Below are positions 21,983 through 31,964 of a stretch of DNA of 64,000 bases, one piece after another. How positions within the stretch are numbered: position 1 is the first letter of the stretch; each line of letters begins with the position of its first letter. Below the pieces are notes generated by a model, which did not search any database, was not told where the DNA came from, and saw only the letters and a list, made by a program, of their open reading frames with translations. Origin of the DNA: Pseudoips prasinana (lineage: Eukaryota > Arthropoda > Insecta > Lepidoptera > Nolidae); NCBI GenBank assembly GCA_951640165.1, contig OX621264.1, forward strand, positions 4,097,001-4,161,000. The letters are read 5' to 3'. The position numbers and the translations under genes were made by a program.

Positions 21983-22740
21983 TAACTAAGTCTTATTCAA
22001 TTCTTAGCAGTGCAAATGATTGGACCATCCTGATCAAAATCCCAGAGGATATTGGTGCTTCGTCATCCAGACCAGGAATACTCGCGAAGCTATAACACGT
22101 TGTGCTAATAGAGCTTACCGTGTCGTAGGAAACCAGCACCCCTAAGGATCACGCGTTAAAGGCAAAAAAGTATTAAAGTGACTTATTACGTGAATTAATC
22201 ATAAAAAACTTCGTGGTTAATTTATATGGCGTGGAAATGGGTGCGTGGGGTATACCAACAAAATCCCTCTACAACCTAATGAAAGAATTAGGATAAAACA
22301 ATAATAATTTAATAGCAGTCCAGTTTTTACAAGTAGTTTACTTACAGTGATAGTCTCACTAGGCAATGCCATGCAATGTATCGAAGCTATCGATTACAAG
22401 CTAGGACTTTGACTACAGTTAGACATTAAATTTAAATTAAATAGAAACGACATTAAATTTGATTTATAACAATAATAATGTGTAGCAAATAACTTAAATA
22501 AATTAATTTAGAAATAACCGAAGTGTGAGGATAGGTTAGTGTATGTGTGTGTGTGTGTCTGTTGGAGTATGTGTGAATATTATGCCGTGGTCGAATAGTC
22601 TGACGGAAAGATCAAGTGTCAAATTAATGTTCTAAGGAAGTGCTCAGTCTCATTATAGTTTAGGTTTGCGATGTAGGATTATCAAGAACTTCCGTAAGTT
22701 CCCTACAAAAACGTCAAAATTTATCAACGTTATATAATGG
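21983..22740. other. No gene seen; short (TG)n
   Basis: A TG run at about 22541-22559. Otherwise unique-looking AT-rich sequence without a convincing frame. Confidence 0.45.
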
Positions 22741-23665
22741 GTAAGCAAAATTATCAAATCCCACTTAAAACTTTTACTGGAATCTCTTTGCAAAAGGATT
22801 TTACGACTCATATAAAGGAGATATCGTAAAATATTTAGGGGTTTTGCAGCTGTTCCTATATGGGGTCGTATAAAGATTGTATAGTTTGCTGCACCGTGGT
22901 TCTCAGACTCGAATTTGTATAAATTTGAGTCTTAGAACCACGTTGCGGTGGCGGAGCATATAACGAAAATGGGGATGGATACGGAGTTTATGGGTTGGAT
23001 TCCTACCCGCACTTAAATTATTACAATTAATTTTAAAGATGTCTGAATAATATAATAGCTATATTTTTAATAACTTACTTATATACATGCACATACTCGT
23101 ATAATAATATTTGTCCAACGACACATAAGGTAAGCAAAGTAATCAAATTGTACTTAAGTTTTTAGTAGAAAGTCTTTGCAAAAGGATTTTGCGACTCATA
23201 TAAAGGAGATATCGTAAAATATTTAGTGGTTCTGCAGCTGCTCCTATATGGGGTCGTATAAAAGTTGTATAGTATGCCGCACCGTGGTTCTCAGACTCGA
23301 ATTTGTATAAATTCGAGTCTGAGAACCACGTTGCGGTGGCGGAGCGTATGACACAAGTGGGGCTGGATACACCGTAGTTTATGGGTTCGATTCCTACCCG
23401 CACTTAAATTTATAGGTACAATTAATTTGAAAGTTGTCTGAATAATATAATAGCTATATTAACAATAACTTACTTGTATACATGCTCATATCAATATTTC
23501 TCCAACGATATATATTAGGTAAGCAAAGTTATCAGATCCAACTTAAAATTTTTAGTAGAATCTCTTTGCAAAAGGATTTTACGACTCATATAAAGGAGAT
23601 ATTGTTAAAAATTTTGTGGTTCTGCAGCTGTTCCTATATGGGGTCGTATAAAAGTTGTATAGTTA
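22741..23665. repeat. 389-bp tandem repeat, 2.4 copies, each with a 22-bp hairpin
   Basis: GTAAGCAAARTTATCARATC starts at 22741, 23130 and 23519, exactly 389 bp apart. Units 1 and 2 contain the palindrome GTGGTTCTCAGACTCGAATTT and its inverse, and a tRNA B-box-like GGTTCGATTCCTACCCGC. Copy 3 stops before the hairpin. Confidence 0.85.
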
Positions 23666-23909
23666 TTATATTAGTGTAACGGTTGTTTATTTATATTTGA
23701 CCGTTATTAGTGGAATGGTTATTAAATTGTAATCATTAATTGTAAATGTAATTGCAAGCTAATCGGTTTTCTACAGGCTGTTTCATGGAGACATTTATGG
23801 TTTTATTATATTCATAATCATGTTTATTTTAATCGGTGATCTAGGGTTAGGGTGTTCAATTGCAGATAACGTGGTTCTGGATTCAAATTCCGGGTCGGGC
23901 TAAAAGTTA

Positions 23910-24135
23910 AATTGAGATAGATAGATAGATAGATAGGTACACTTTATTGCACATCACAGAATGAAACTTAGGTGTATAGACATAGTTTCAATTTATGTAC
24001 AATTAGCGGTCTTATCGCATAAGAGCGATTTCTTCCAGACAACCGTTGGATGGACTAGATTAGCAATTGAGAAAAGTGGCTAGCAATGTACTGTAAAATA
24101 ATATTTGATGTGATACAATACAATGCGATATTTCT
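23910..24135 (-). mobile_element. LINE-A-family 3' end
   Basis: (GATA)n tail at 23913-23937, then ACTTTATTGCACATCACAG and GCGGTCTTATCGCATAAGAG, the 3' UTR signature also found at 14.4 and 59.95 kb. Confidence 0.7.
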
Positions 24136-24220
24136 TTCTATAAAAAGAAAAAATTCTTAGTATCAGTCCGAAGTCTGGGAGTTGGCGGTATTATACCTCC
24201 GTGCCCCGGAGAGCACGTAA

Positions 24221-24896
24221 GTATACCTAGCGCCACGAGTTATGAGCGCTCTGTTTTAGTGGTGGGGATATACGCATGTGTACACTCGCAAACAAAACAA
24301 CTTAGGGTCGAATTTAAATAATAATTTAAGTATTTAAAAAATATCCTTATATTATTAATGCGAGAGTGCGTTTATTTGTTATTCGTTTGTTACTTTACAT
24401 TTTAAAGTAAGTACTCTCAAAAAACATGAAATTTTGTACAGAGATGGTTTGAACTATCTCTTTGCAAAATTTTGACGCTTCCACAGGTGGAAGTGCGGAC
24501 TAGTGCATATTATAATAAATAAAAATATGCATAAAAATGCATTGATGTATAATTTCATTACATTTTTCTAAACTATTTTCAAAGGTTTTAAACGATTGTG
24601 CGAACGAGGTATTTATCTTGTCTTTTTAACATCTGACCCTAAAGCATTTTTAATTATTGGTCGATACAAATAATATAAACGATCGAAAACAACTATTTAC
24701 GCGACTGTACAATTGAACTCAAATCAACGTGCGCCGAGTGTGTGAGTTCTACAGCGACTGATTCTCCAATAGTGCGCAAGGACAGCGCCGGGCGCGGACT
24801 CCCTTGCCCCGCGCCTCAACCCTGTTACCAAACAGACCTAAAAGTGCGTTCTGCGCAGATGAAGCGAGCGCTCATAACTCGTGGCGCTAGGTATAC
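24221..24896. mobile_element. TIR element with perfect 30-bp inverted ends
   Basis: The arms at 24221-24250 and 24867-24896 are exact inverses; their core is CCTAGCGCCACGAGTTATG. The interior has no transposase and includes a GC-rich patch (24690-24860) next to the right arm. It is inserted inside SINE-B and may be bounded by TA. The superfamily is not determined. Confidence 0.75.
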
Positions 24897-25018
24897 CTCG
24901 TTCTGATCGCGTCGCTAGTCGTCCCAACGGATCATGAGAGTGATGGAATAGAAAGTGCTCTTGTTGTGCATACACTTGTGCACTATAATATGTCCCGCGC
25001 AGATGGCTAGTCTCTATG

Positions 25019-25279
25019 GAGGCTCATAGCTACATGCTCTCACCAGTCCGTCAGCCATCGGCGAGGTTAAGCAACTAGGCTCGCGGTCACTCCATAGATG
25101 GGTGACCGTCAAAGTGGTTTAGTTTCTGAGCGTCTCCGTACTTCGGAGGGCACGCTGTCGTTCTCTGTTGTAGTCATCACACAACAGTCGTTAAGCCACG
25201 TCAGAGGTCTACTGGGCGGCTTGAACAACTCTGACACCAGGGTAACCAGTATAACCGCCGCCCACAGAATAAGTAAATA
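25019..25279 (+). mobile_element. 5S rRNA-derived SINE, copy 2
   Basis: GCGAGGTTAAGCAACTAGGC and ATGGGTGACCG mark the 5S part. The body runs to CCCACAGAATAAGTAAATA. It joins SINE-B directly on its left. A 25-bp repeat (25280-25304) follows. Confidence 0.8.
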
Positions 25280-25310
25280 AGTGGAATGGTTATTAAATTG
25301 TAATTTGTAT

Positions 25311-25566
25311 TAACGGTCACCGTAGCCTAGTTGGTAGTGCTCCTGCCTACGAAGCTGGTGGTCCTGGGTTCGAATCCCGGTAAGTGCAAGTATTTGTGTG
25401 ATGAGCACGAATATTTGTTTCTGAGTCATGGATGTTTTCTATGTATATAAGTATTTATCTATCTATATAAGTATGTATATCGTCGCCTGGTACCCATAGT
25501 ACAAGCTTTGCTTAGTTTGGGGCTAGGATGATCTGTGTGACATTGTCCCAAGATATTATTATTATT
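25311..25566 (+). mobile_element. SINE-A, copy 5
   Basis: Complete: head ACCGTAGCCTAGTTGGTAG, B box GGTTCGAATCC, tail to ATTGTCCCAAGATATTATT and (ATT)n. Confidence 0.9.
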
Positions 25567-26284
25567 ATTAACAAAAATGTACAGTAATTAAAACAATCTT
25601 ATCAAAGGTGTCAAAAATTGGTCTATAAAACCCTTTATTTGGCGTGCACAGTGAAAACTAAGATGATAGAGACACAGATAGGGAACTGGAAAGAGATAGA
25701 AATATCTCTATCGCTAGCTCTTTCCCTTTTCCTTCTCTGTCTCTATAAAATATAAAATATTAGTCAATAAAATCATCAGCCTTAGCCATCAGATGTGATG
25801 GTAATGACGATGTATGTTTTTGTTTTGGTGTACCACATTTTGTTGCGCCGTTTAGGGTGACGACTTTTATAAAACAAGTTTTGTATAGCCGGCTGGCTTG
25901 TTATGGCTTTTAATATTAACTGTTTTATAATAATGTCCTTTTGTCCTACGGTTAAGGTGACCAATCTCTAGGGAACTAGCTTTAGCCACAGAGTTTCTGT
26001 TGCGCATCGACTACTGCGTTATAGTGCCTATCCTGTGTGTAGTTAAAAGCCACAACGAGCCGACCGACTATGCAAAACTTGTTCTTGAAAATTCTTCGAG
26101 CTGCCTACTATTATTATTTGATTGTCTGTCTGTTTGCTTGTTTAAATGTACAGTCATAATCACGTCTATGCTTTATTCACCATTTCAAATAAGGTTAGTT
26201 CACGTACGACCACGAAAGCTTTTGCGGCTAGCTATCAGAATTGTTCTAACGATTGCACCTATGCAGTTCAGTATACATTCATAT
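25567..26284. other. No gene seen; imperfect inverted repeat
   Basis: An imperfect hairpin at about 25665-25745 (ATAGAGACACAGATAGGG against TTCTCTGTCTCTAT). No recognised coding frame. Confidence 0.4.
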
Positions 26285-26383
26285 TTTAATATCTTTGGAC
26301 CAATAACACAGTGCCATCTGATCCTAATCTAGGCAAAGCCCGCACTATGGAAACCAGACAACTGATAAACATCCTACTAATAA
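26285..26383 (-). mobile_element. SINE-F tail fragment
   Basis: ACAGTGCCATCTGATCCTAA and AGACAACTGATAAACAT match the SINE-F 3' part. Confidence 0.65.
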
Positions 26384-26385
26384 TA

Positions 26386-27667
26386 GGTCTTTACCTATGA
26401 AATTGCCGTTTTGTATGAAAAAATTTAAACGAATTTTTTTCATGAATTTTTTTATTTGTATTAATCGAAGTAATCACCCATGCAATCAATGCATCTTTGC
26501 CATCGCAGTGGCAGTTTATTGATGCCCTTCTTAAAGAAATCAGCTGGACGGGAGGCAACAAATTCTTCAAAGGCATTTTGTACTGCCTCTCGGGTATTGA
26601 ATTTTTTTCCCGCCAAGAAGTTATCCAAATTCTGGAAAAAGTAGTAGTCTGTAGGCGCAAGGTCTGGTGAGTAGGGCGGATGACGGAGAGCTTCCAACCC
26701 CAGTTCTTGCAACTTGGAGACCGTCTGCTGTGCAGTATGAGGTCGCGCGTTGTCGTGCAGGAGCAGCGGAGACGAGCGATTGACCAATGCTGGTTGGAGA
26801 TGCGCCAGCTTCTCCATCATTGTGCTCAGTTCTTCACAGTACACATCTGCAGTAATGCTCACCCCGTTTGGTAAGAAGCTGTGATGAATCACACCGGCGC
26901 TAGACCACCAAACAGTGACCATCACTTTTCTAGGGGTAAGTTTTCGTTTAGGGCATTGTTTAGGTGCTGAACCAGGATCCAACCAACTTGCTGAGCGCTT
27001 GCGGTTATCAAACAGAATCCATTTTTCATCGCAGGTAACAATGCGGTTCAAAATTCCTTCATTTGTGTGTCTGTTGAGCAGTGCAAGGCACGTCTCGACG
27101 CGTACTTCGCGCTGGCGATCATTGAGTTCGTGGGGCACCCATTTGTCAAGCTTTTTTACCTTGCCAATTTGACGCAAATGGACCAATATTGTTTTGACGC
27201 TAACGTCGAAAGCTGCTGCTAATTCAGCCGTAGATTGTGTATCATCAGCTTCCACAACCGCCTTTAATTCGTCATTGTCGACCAAAGTCTTCGGACGACC
27301 GCGAGGTTCATTTTCCAGGTCGAAATTTCCAGAACGGAAGCGAGCAAACCAATAACAGGTGGTGCGTTGGTTTGTAGTGTTAGCTCCGTAAACGTCGTTG
27401 ATGTTGCGTGCCGCTTGTGCCGCGTTGCTGCCACGACGGTACTCATATTCCATAATTACTCGAATTTTTAACGTATCCATGATGACGAAAAAGATTGAAA
27501 TGCGATGAAAATGTAACACTAATCAATAAAGAAATGACTACTTTTGGAAAAAAGAATCCATGTTTTTAAAATAAAATTAATTTGAAATTAGAATTCTTAG
27601 CCAAACAAAAATTATTTTGATTTGAAATGGCCAGTACTGCAGAACGGCAATTTCATAGGTAAAGACC
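26386..27667 (-). mobile_element. Full-length mariner transposon, 1282 bp
   Basis: Terminal inverted repeats of about 30 bp start GGTCTTTACCTATGAAATTG on both ends with two mismatches, each flanked by TA (26384-26385 and 27668-27669). One intact transposase ORF fills the interior. The host site is a common repeat reading ATCCTACTAA...TATTATAAATGCG across the insertion. Confidence 0.95.
26461..27480 (-). CDS. mariner transposase (intact, 339 aa)
   Basis: Cut-and-paste DDE transposase acting at the element's TIRs. The N-terminal half has helix-turn-helix DNA-binding regions (YRRGSNAAQAARNINDVYG, then STAELAAAFDVSVKTI) and the linker motif WVPHEL. The catalytic triad is seen as VTCDEKW, LLHDNARPH and YSPDLAPTDYYFF, with 34 residues between the last two Asp, i.e. 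D,D34D. I chose the Met at 27480 because it gives the usual mariner length; an upstream in-frame Met at 27519 would add 13 residues. No stop or frameshift interrupts it, so it may still be functional. Subfamily by motif: mariner with D34D and cecropia-like spacing; not tested. Confidence 0.92.
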   Translation of the reverse strand: MDTLKIRVIMEYEYRRGSNAAQAARNINDVYGANTTNQRTTCYWFARFRSGNFDLENEPRGRPKTLVDNDELKAVVEADDTQSTAELAAAFDVSVKTILVHLRQIGKVKKLDKWVPHELNDRQREVRVETCLALLNRHTNEGILNRIVTCDEKWILFDNRKRSASWLDPGSAPKQCPKRKLTPRKVMVTVWWSSAGVIHHSFLPNGVSITADVYCEELSTMMEKLAHLQPALVNRSSPLLLHDNARPHTAQQTVSKLQELGLEALRHPPYSPDLAPTDYYFFQNLDNFLAGKKFNTREAVQNAFEEFVASRPADFFKKGINKLPLRWQRCIDCMGDYFD

Positions 27668-27840
27668 TAATATTATAAATGCGAAAGTTTGTGAGAATGG
27701 ATGTATGGATGTGTGGATGGTTGTTACGCTTTTACGCAAAAACTACCAAACGGATTTTGATAAAACTTAGTAGTAATATAGCTAATTTGTCTGAATAACA
27801 CATAGGCTATAATTAAATTTAATTTACAAATTTTAATATT
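27668..27840 (+). mobile_element. Helitron-like H-D fragment
   Basis: TATTATAAATGCGAAAGTTT onward is the 5' region of a common short element. Its start lies on the other side of mariner. Confidence 0.55.
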
Positions 27841-28348
27841 TTAATTTAATTTATTTTTTATAATGTTTAAGCTTGTGGTTTAGTTGTTAAGACAGACGTT
27901 CAAAATAAAAGACTGTTGCCTTAATGAGAGCTGTCACTGAAAGCTTACCCTCGGAGACCACATAAAACCGTTATTCCCTTACCTGATCTCTCCCCGATCG
28001 AGTTGGATATCGCTCCTAACACCCTTCACATACCAAGAAACCAATACGCGTCCTGAATAAAAATATCACAGATAAAATAAAACCACAAAAATTCCAAGCA
28101 AATCCAAGTGCAAAGTCTTGTTAAATTACATCAAAAGCCTGAAATCGCACTTGTAAGTGCTGAGCGAGATGGCAACCCATTTCCTCTGCAAGTGAGAAAG
28201 AGATAGTGATAGAAATTAAGGACCTCGGTACGGTCGCTGCGCTGTGGAGAAACACGTAAGTGATTTTTGTGGTAGATAAAAATTCACACGAGTTTTATAT
28301 TCAATTGGCAGAAGTTATTCATAGACTAAGTAATGTCTTCACTGCCTC
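27841..28348. other. No gene assigned
   Basis: The last 200 bp are more balanced in base composition and end in GAGAAACACGTAAGTGATTT, which contains a good donor-like GTAAGTGA at about 28256. No protein reading or partner acceptor supports an exon. Confidence 0.35.
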
Positions 28349-29145
28349 GTTGTTCTAGCGGTAGCGTAGCAACCGCAGATAACGAGGTCCTGGGTTCAAA
28401 TCCTGGGTGCAAAAAGTGATTTTGGGATTAAGATGACGTTTTCTTTTATATATATATGTATCAAACATTATAATTTTGTTTTGTGACATTAAACCAAGAG
28501 TGGTTTGTATTGGCACCTCACATTAATCTTAATCAGCCCGAAGACTAGGGCTGAGATCTATAGAGCGTACTTAGACTTTGCTCAAATTTTACTTACGTAA
28601 AACTTTGCTAAATGTATGCTAAGCTTATACTTTGATTTGGTATTTATAGACTTTTTGAAGTTAAGATTATGCTTAGCAAAATACAAAATACAAAAATACA
28701 AGATACATAAATATTTATTTGCATAAATGTGGTGTACATACAAATAGATGACAAAATTTTCATGGTATAACACATACATACACACACAGCATAAGCTAAG
28801 ACAGACAAAGTCAAAACACCAATTGTAATTTCGTTACATGCATTAACTTCTGTCTAAGTAAAGTCTGAGCAAAGTCTAAGTACGCTCTATAGATCTCAGC
28901 CTAGGAGTTGGCGGTATTATACCCCCGTGCCTCGGATAGCACGTAAAGCCGTGGGTCTAGTACCTCATATCTTTCCGGTCGTGTCGCTAGTCGTCCCATC
29001 GGATCATGAGAGTGTTGGAATAGAAAGTGCCCCTGTGTTTGCGCACACACTTGTGCACTATAATATGTCCCGCGAAGATGGCTAATCTCTGGCCAGCGCC
29101 GTGGCCGAAATTCGGCTAGGAGGACATTATTATTATTATATCAAA
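28349..29145 (+). mobile_element. SINE-B split by a MITE
   Basis: Head CTGCCTCGTTGTTCTAGCGG with GGGTTCAAATCCTGGG. The body resumes after 28903 at GGAGTTGGCGGTATTATACC and ends GGACATTATTATTATTAT. Confidence 0.85.
28548..28901. mobile_element. TA-flanked MITE, 354 bp
   Basis: TIRs GGCTGAGATCTATAGAGCGT / ACGCTCTATAGATCTCAGCC extend about 37 bp, with TA at 28546-28547 and 28902-28903. Its removal restores the SINE-B consensus. Tc1/mariner-type MITE without transposase. Confidence 0.88.
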
Positions 29146-29480
29146 CGTTACTCTCTCTCTTTCTATCTTCACGCCAACTTATATCTCCCTCTCAACTTGC
29201 GTTCGATCACAATTTTCGTAATGTTCTCGTTACGCATTCGCTAGCTTACACCCCAAGTCAAGCGTATGAATAAAATTTTTTTTTAGCTTGGATTCTCAGC
29301 TGGATATTCTATACCGGCTAAGAGGCGGGTGCAAGATATTTCCTTGTAAAACTGAATAAGCTACCGGAAGGCCAATGAGTTATACAAGAGTCAAAGGTTA
29401 CACTCAATATAGTCACCTAAAAAACCACACAACTATTCTTCTATAAAACTACACAGACCTTTATTCAAATATGCGGGAAA
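29146..29480. repeat. Repeat related to 20.5 kb, then unassigned
   Basis: 29165-29280 matches the 20486-20610 family. The remainder shows no gene. Confidence 0.45.
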
Positions 29481-29859
29481 AAAGCAATAAATCAAGCCCC
29501 GAGGAAACTCATTGACGCCCTTTTGCAAGCTAACGGTCCGCGCATTTTCAGCGGAAACTTATCGAAAACCTGTAGCTTTACTTGTATAATCAATACAAAA
29601 TCAACCTTAAATCTTTCATATTACGTTTCAAATTCTCTTCTGATGCATAGTTGTGTCGGAAAATATGCCAAGACAAGTAAATTTCAACTATAATGTGATA
29701 AGAATACGGTAGGATTTTGAATGATCGCAATATACGCGCCTGATAACGCACAACCAATGGCCATAGATCTTCCCCTCCCCCCGCCAAATAAACTATTGAC
29801 GCCTATAAGACGGGCCACCACCTATACAAGAGAGTTCAAATTATTCTGGTGTTCGTATT

Positions 29860-29925
29860 CCAGATTCGAATTTGTGCGAACTCTATTCAGTCGTTCCGCG
29901 GACGCGGCGCGGAAAGGACGTCTAG
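29860..29925 (+). promoter_or_regulatory. Candidate core promoter: Inr + MTE-like + DPE
   Basis: TCAGTC at 29887-29892 matches the arthropod initiator. Taking its A (29889) as +1, positions +28 to +33 (29916-29921) read GGACGT, a full match to the downstream promoter element, and +18 to +27 read GGCGCGGAAA, close to the MTE. There is no TATA box at -30. The patch is GC-rich (CGCGGACGCGGCGCGG) against AT-rich surroundings. It would fire rightward, toward the Vmat exon 24 kb away. The link is inference. Confidence 0.4.
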
Positions 29926-30045
29926 TATTAGTTAGTATTAATTAAACGCATTTTTTTTATTTAAATAAAATACAAAAGTATTAAACAATCACTCCGTTTT
30001 GTTTTCTGAAGATGTCGGATGGTGTTTTCAACATAATTATTTAGA
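29889..30045 (+). other. Possible non-coding first exon
   Basis: It would run from the candidate start to a donor at 30046 (TTAGA|GTGAGTATAT). It contains a 10-codon upstream ORF beginning at ATGTCGGATGG. No transcript evidence is visible in sequence alone. Confidence 0.25.
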
Positions 30046-30312
30046 GTGAGTATATATTAAATATATATATTTTTAGTTTAAATTGCCAATTTTCAAGGGA
30101 GTTTTCTGAGAAAAAAATTCTAGGGATCCTTACAATCTTTTACTGCTGTTTTGTTATAATTATTATAAAGGTCTTTTTGCATGAAGTTCGGCCACAGCGG
30201 CCATTCATAATGGAAAGTAGCTATCAGCGTTGGAGAAATACAGGTGTTTTCTCTATTCGTCCCAAATCAAGGAGTTAGTTAGTTTAGTTTAGTTAGTTAG
30301 TCATATTAGGAA

Positions 30313-30642
30313 TGACTGCCTCGTTGGTCTAGCGGTAGCGTGTTCACCCGCAGAAAACGAGGTCCTGGGTTCAAATCCCGGGTCGGGCCAAAAGTGATTT
30401 TGGGACTTTTCGGTAAAAAGAAAAAATTCTCAGCATCAGCCCGAAGTCTGGGAGTTGGCGGTATTATAGAGCTCGGAGAGCACGTAAAGCCGTCGGTCCT
30501 GTACCTGACCTTTTTCCGGTCGTGTCGCTAGGCGTCCCATCGGATCATGAGAGTGATGGAATAGAAAGTGCTCACTGAGACCGAGCATCTCTACTGAGAC
30601 CGGGCACCGTGGCCGAAATTCGGCTAGGAGGACATTAGGTAT
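30313..30642 (+). mobile_element. SINE-B, full-length
   Basis: CTGCCTCGTTGGTCTAGCGG head, GGTTCAAATCCCGGGTCGGG B box, body CATCAGCCCGAAGTCTGGG, 3' end GGCTAGGAGGACATTAGGTA. Confidence 0.9.
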
Positions 30643-30699
30643 TAGTAGGATACGGTTGAGCTCCCGTGTTTCACCCACCCAAAGAATGCCAAAGATTTA

Positions 30700-30912
30700 T
30701 ATCCAACATACTACACGTATGGCGCAGCGGCTAAGACAGTCGCCTCGCCGCTTCTTGTCGCGGGTTCGAGTCCCGCGCCGGACAACTATCTGTGTGACCC
30801 ATGAATATGTTCTGAGTCTGGATGTGATTTGTGTCCGTCTATTATATGTTTGTTAAGTACCCCGCGACACAGTGAATCCACTCACTAGTGCGGGCGTTGT
30901 TTAAAAAAAATA
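30700..30912 (+). mobile_element. SINE-G, another tRNA-derived family
   Basis: ATGGCGCAGCGGCTAAGACA (A-box region) and GCGGGTTCGAGTCCCGCGCC (B box, strong T arm) start a body ending GCGGGCGTTGTTTAAAAAAA. No proper anticodon arm, so not a tRNA gene. Confidence 0.7.
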
Positions 30913-31200
30913 CTAAACCGACTTAATATAGGAGGAGATTATTAATTCGACAGCAAATTTTTTATAGAAATACATAGACTCACGCTTTCCCCCAGAGGGG
31001 TATACAGACACAACGGATTCTCATTTGTCACGATCTTTCCACACTTACTTCTTATAGGCCTCTGACATAGCCCTCCATGTCCGTGTCCCGACCATCTGGG
31101 ACATGGCCCAAAAGGAGGGTACCGGAGCAGCATACCCGCGTTCCCGGGGCTCCCCCCATCAGGTGCCAAGAGAAGTCCACGGCGGGTTAGGTTTAGTCGG

Positions 31201-31640
31201 TGAAATGAAATGAAATGAAATTTATTCAGCACTTGGGTATTAACATACACTTGTACTTGTCAAGCTCACAATGCAGTACATAAACATAGTGGATAGTATA
31301 AAAGTTACAAAAAAAATTAATTAGTTCGTCCGTGCGGTTCGTTTTATCGCATATATTTTCTGAAATCCTTAATTAAATAACAACTTACTAATCTACTATG
31401 TACTATATTAAAATTAAAGAATGGAAGACTAAAGCAAAAGACGAAATTCTAAATGAGGGTGTGATCACACGCACGGGATCACCGATCACGCGTTAATGGG
31501 CCAAAGCGATCCTCGCCGCTGAGGAACTACCCTAGCTAGCCTGCGGCTTTCTCTAGCTACCTAGCTGCGAGTCCGACATAGCCACCCACAGACACTTTTT
31601 GCGGGTGGCATGCGAAGGTATTCCCCCTGCTATATCAAAA
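31201..31640 (-). mobile_element. LINE-D 3' end
   Basis: (GAAAT)n start at 31201, then TTATTCAGCACTTGGGTATT and ACTTGTACTTGTCAAGCTCA, shared with 38.5, 45.93 and 53.0-53.27 kb. 5'-truncated; no RT. Confidence 0.75.
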
Positions 31641-31644
31641 AAAG

Positions 31645-31820
31645 GCCTCTGACATGGCTTAACAACTGTTGCCTAATGACTATAACCGGGACCGACATCT
31701 TAACATGCCCACCGAAGCACGGAGACGCTTAGAAATTCAACCCATTTATGGACTGACCGCGAGCATAGTTGCCTCACCTTGCCGATAACTTACGGACCGG
31801 TGAGAGCATCTAGCACAGTT
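31645..31820 (-). mobile_element. 5S rRNA-derived SINE, copy 3 (truncated tail)
   Basis: On the - strand it carries the 5S-like block GGTCAGTCCATAAATGGG and the upstream GGTCCGTAAGTTATCGGC, then the body up to CCTCTGACATGG. Confidence 0.75.
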
Positions 31821-31964
31821 TTTTCGCTTCGATTACTGTCATTATATTCTTCATACACGCTCGCCGGTTTAGGATGCTGACCTGGCCTTTCTTGAGAACG
31901 TCTCCGATTTGGTCAAGGAATGTTCTACGAGGTTTTCCCCTTCTGGTTGCACCATTCACCATTC

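Larger units (their letters stand above)
23838..25018 (+). mobile_element. SINE-B split by a LINE-A end and a 676-bp TIR element
   Basis: Head with GGATTCAAATTCCGGGTCGG at about 23879, body from CAGTCCGAAGTCTGGGAGTT (24165) and 3' part from GTCGCTAGTCGTCCCAACGG (24912). The two inserts are listed separately. Confidence 0.75.
30968..31960 (-). pseudogene. LINE C-terminal fragment split by several repeats
   Basis: The two halves (30968-31045 and 31826-31960) match the continuous copies at 19.7 and 31.97-32.17 kb, which encode a CKDRDKWKSVVSAYP-like tail on the - strand. Between them sit an unclassified repeat (31048-31200), a LINE-D 3' end and a 5S-derived SINE. Confidence 0.6.

Noticed and set aside
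24690..24870. Host promoter or exon in the GC-rich patch
   Set aside because: It lies inside a TIR element next to one of its arms; no initiator/DPE pairing or coding frame was found.
25040..25110. 5S rRNA gene
   Set aside because: Only the internal promoter part of 5S is kept; the 3' half is replaced by a body shared with other SINE copies and one copy has a 14-bp TSD.
25663..25746. microRNA precursor
   Set aside because: The pairing is imperfect and purine/pyrimidine-rich, without a clean stem-loop shape.
26000..26332. 110-aa ORF, + strand
   Set aside because: No motifs, and its end runs into a SINE-F tail.
26391..26660. 89-aa ORF, - strand, at the mariner 3' end
   Set aside because: Alternative frame of the transposase gene.
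28141..28260. Possible exon ending at GTAAGTGATT
   Set aside because: A good donor alone is common by chance. No protein reading, start or acceptor is convincing, so it is only mentioned in the unassigned stretch.
30713..30784. Functional tRNA gene (strong B box GCGGGTTCGAGTCCCGCGCC)
   Set aside because: The T arm is excellent, but no matching acceptor stem or anticodon loop is found and a SINE body follows directly.
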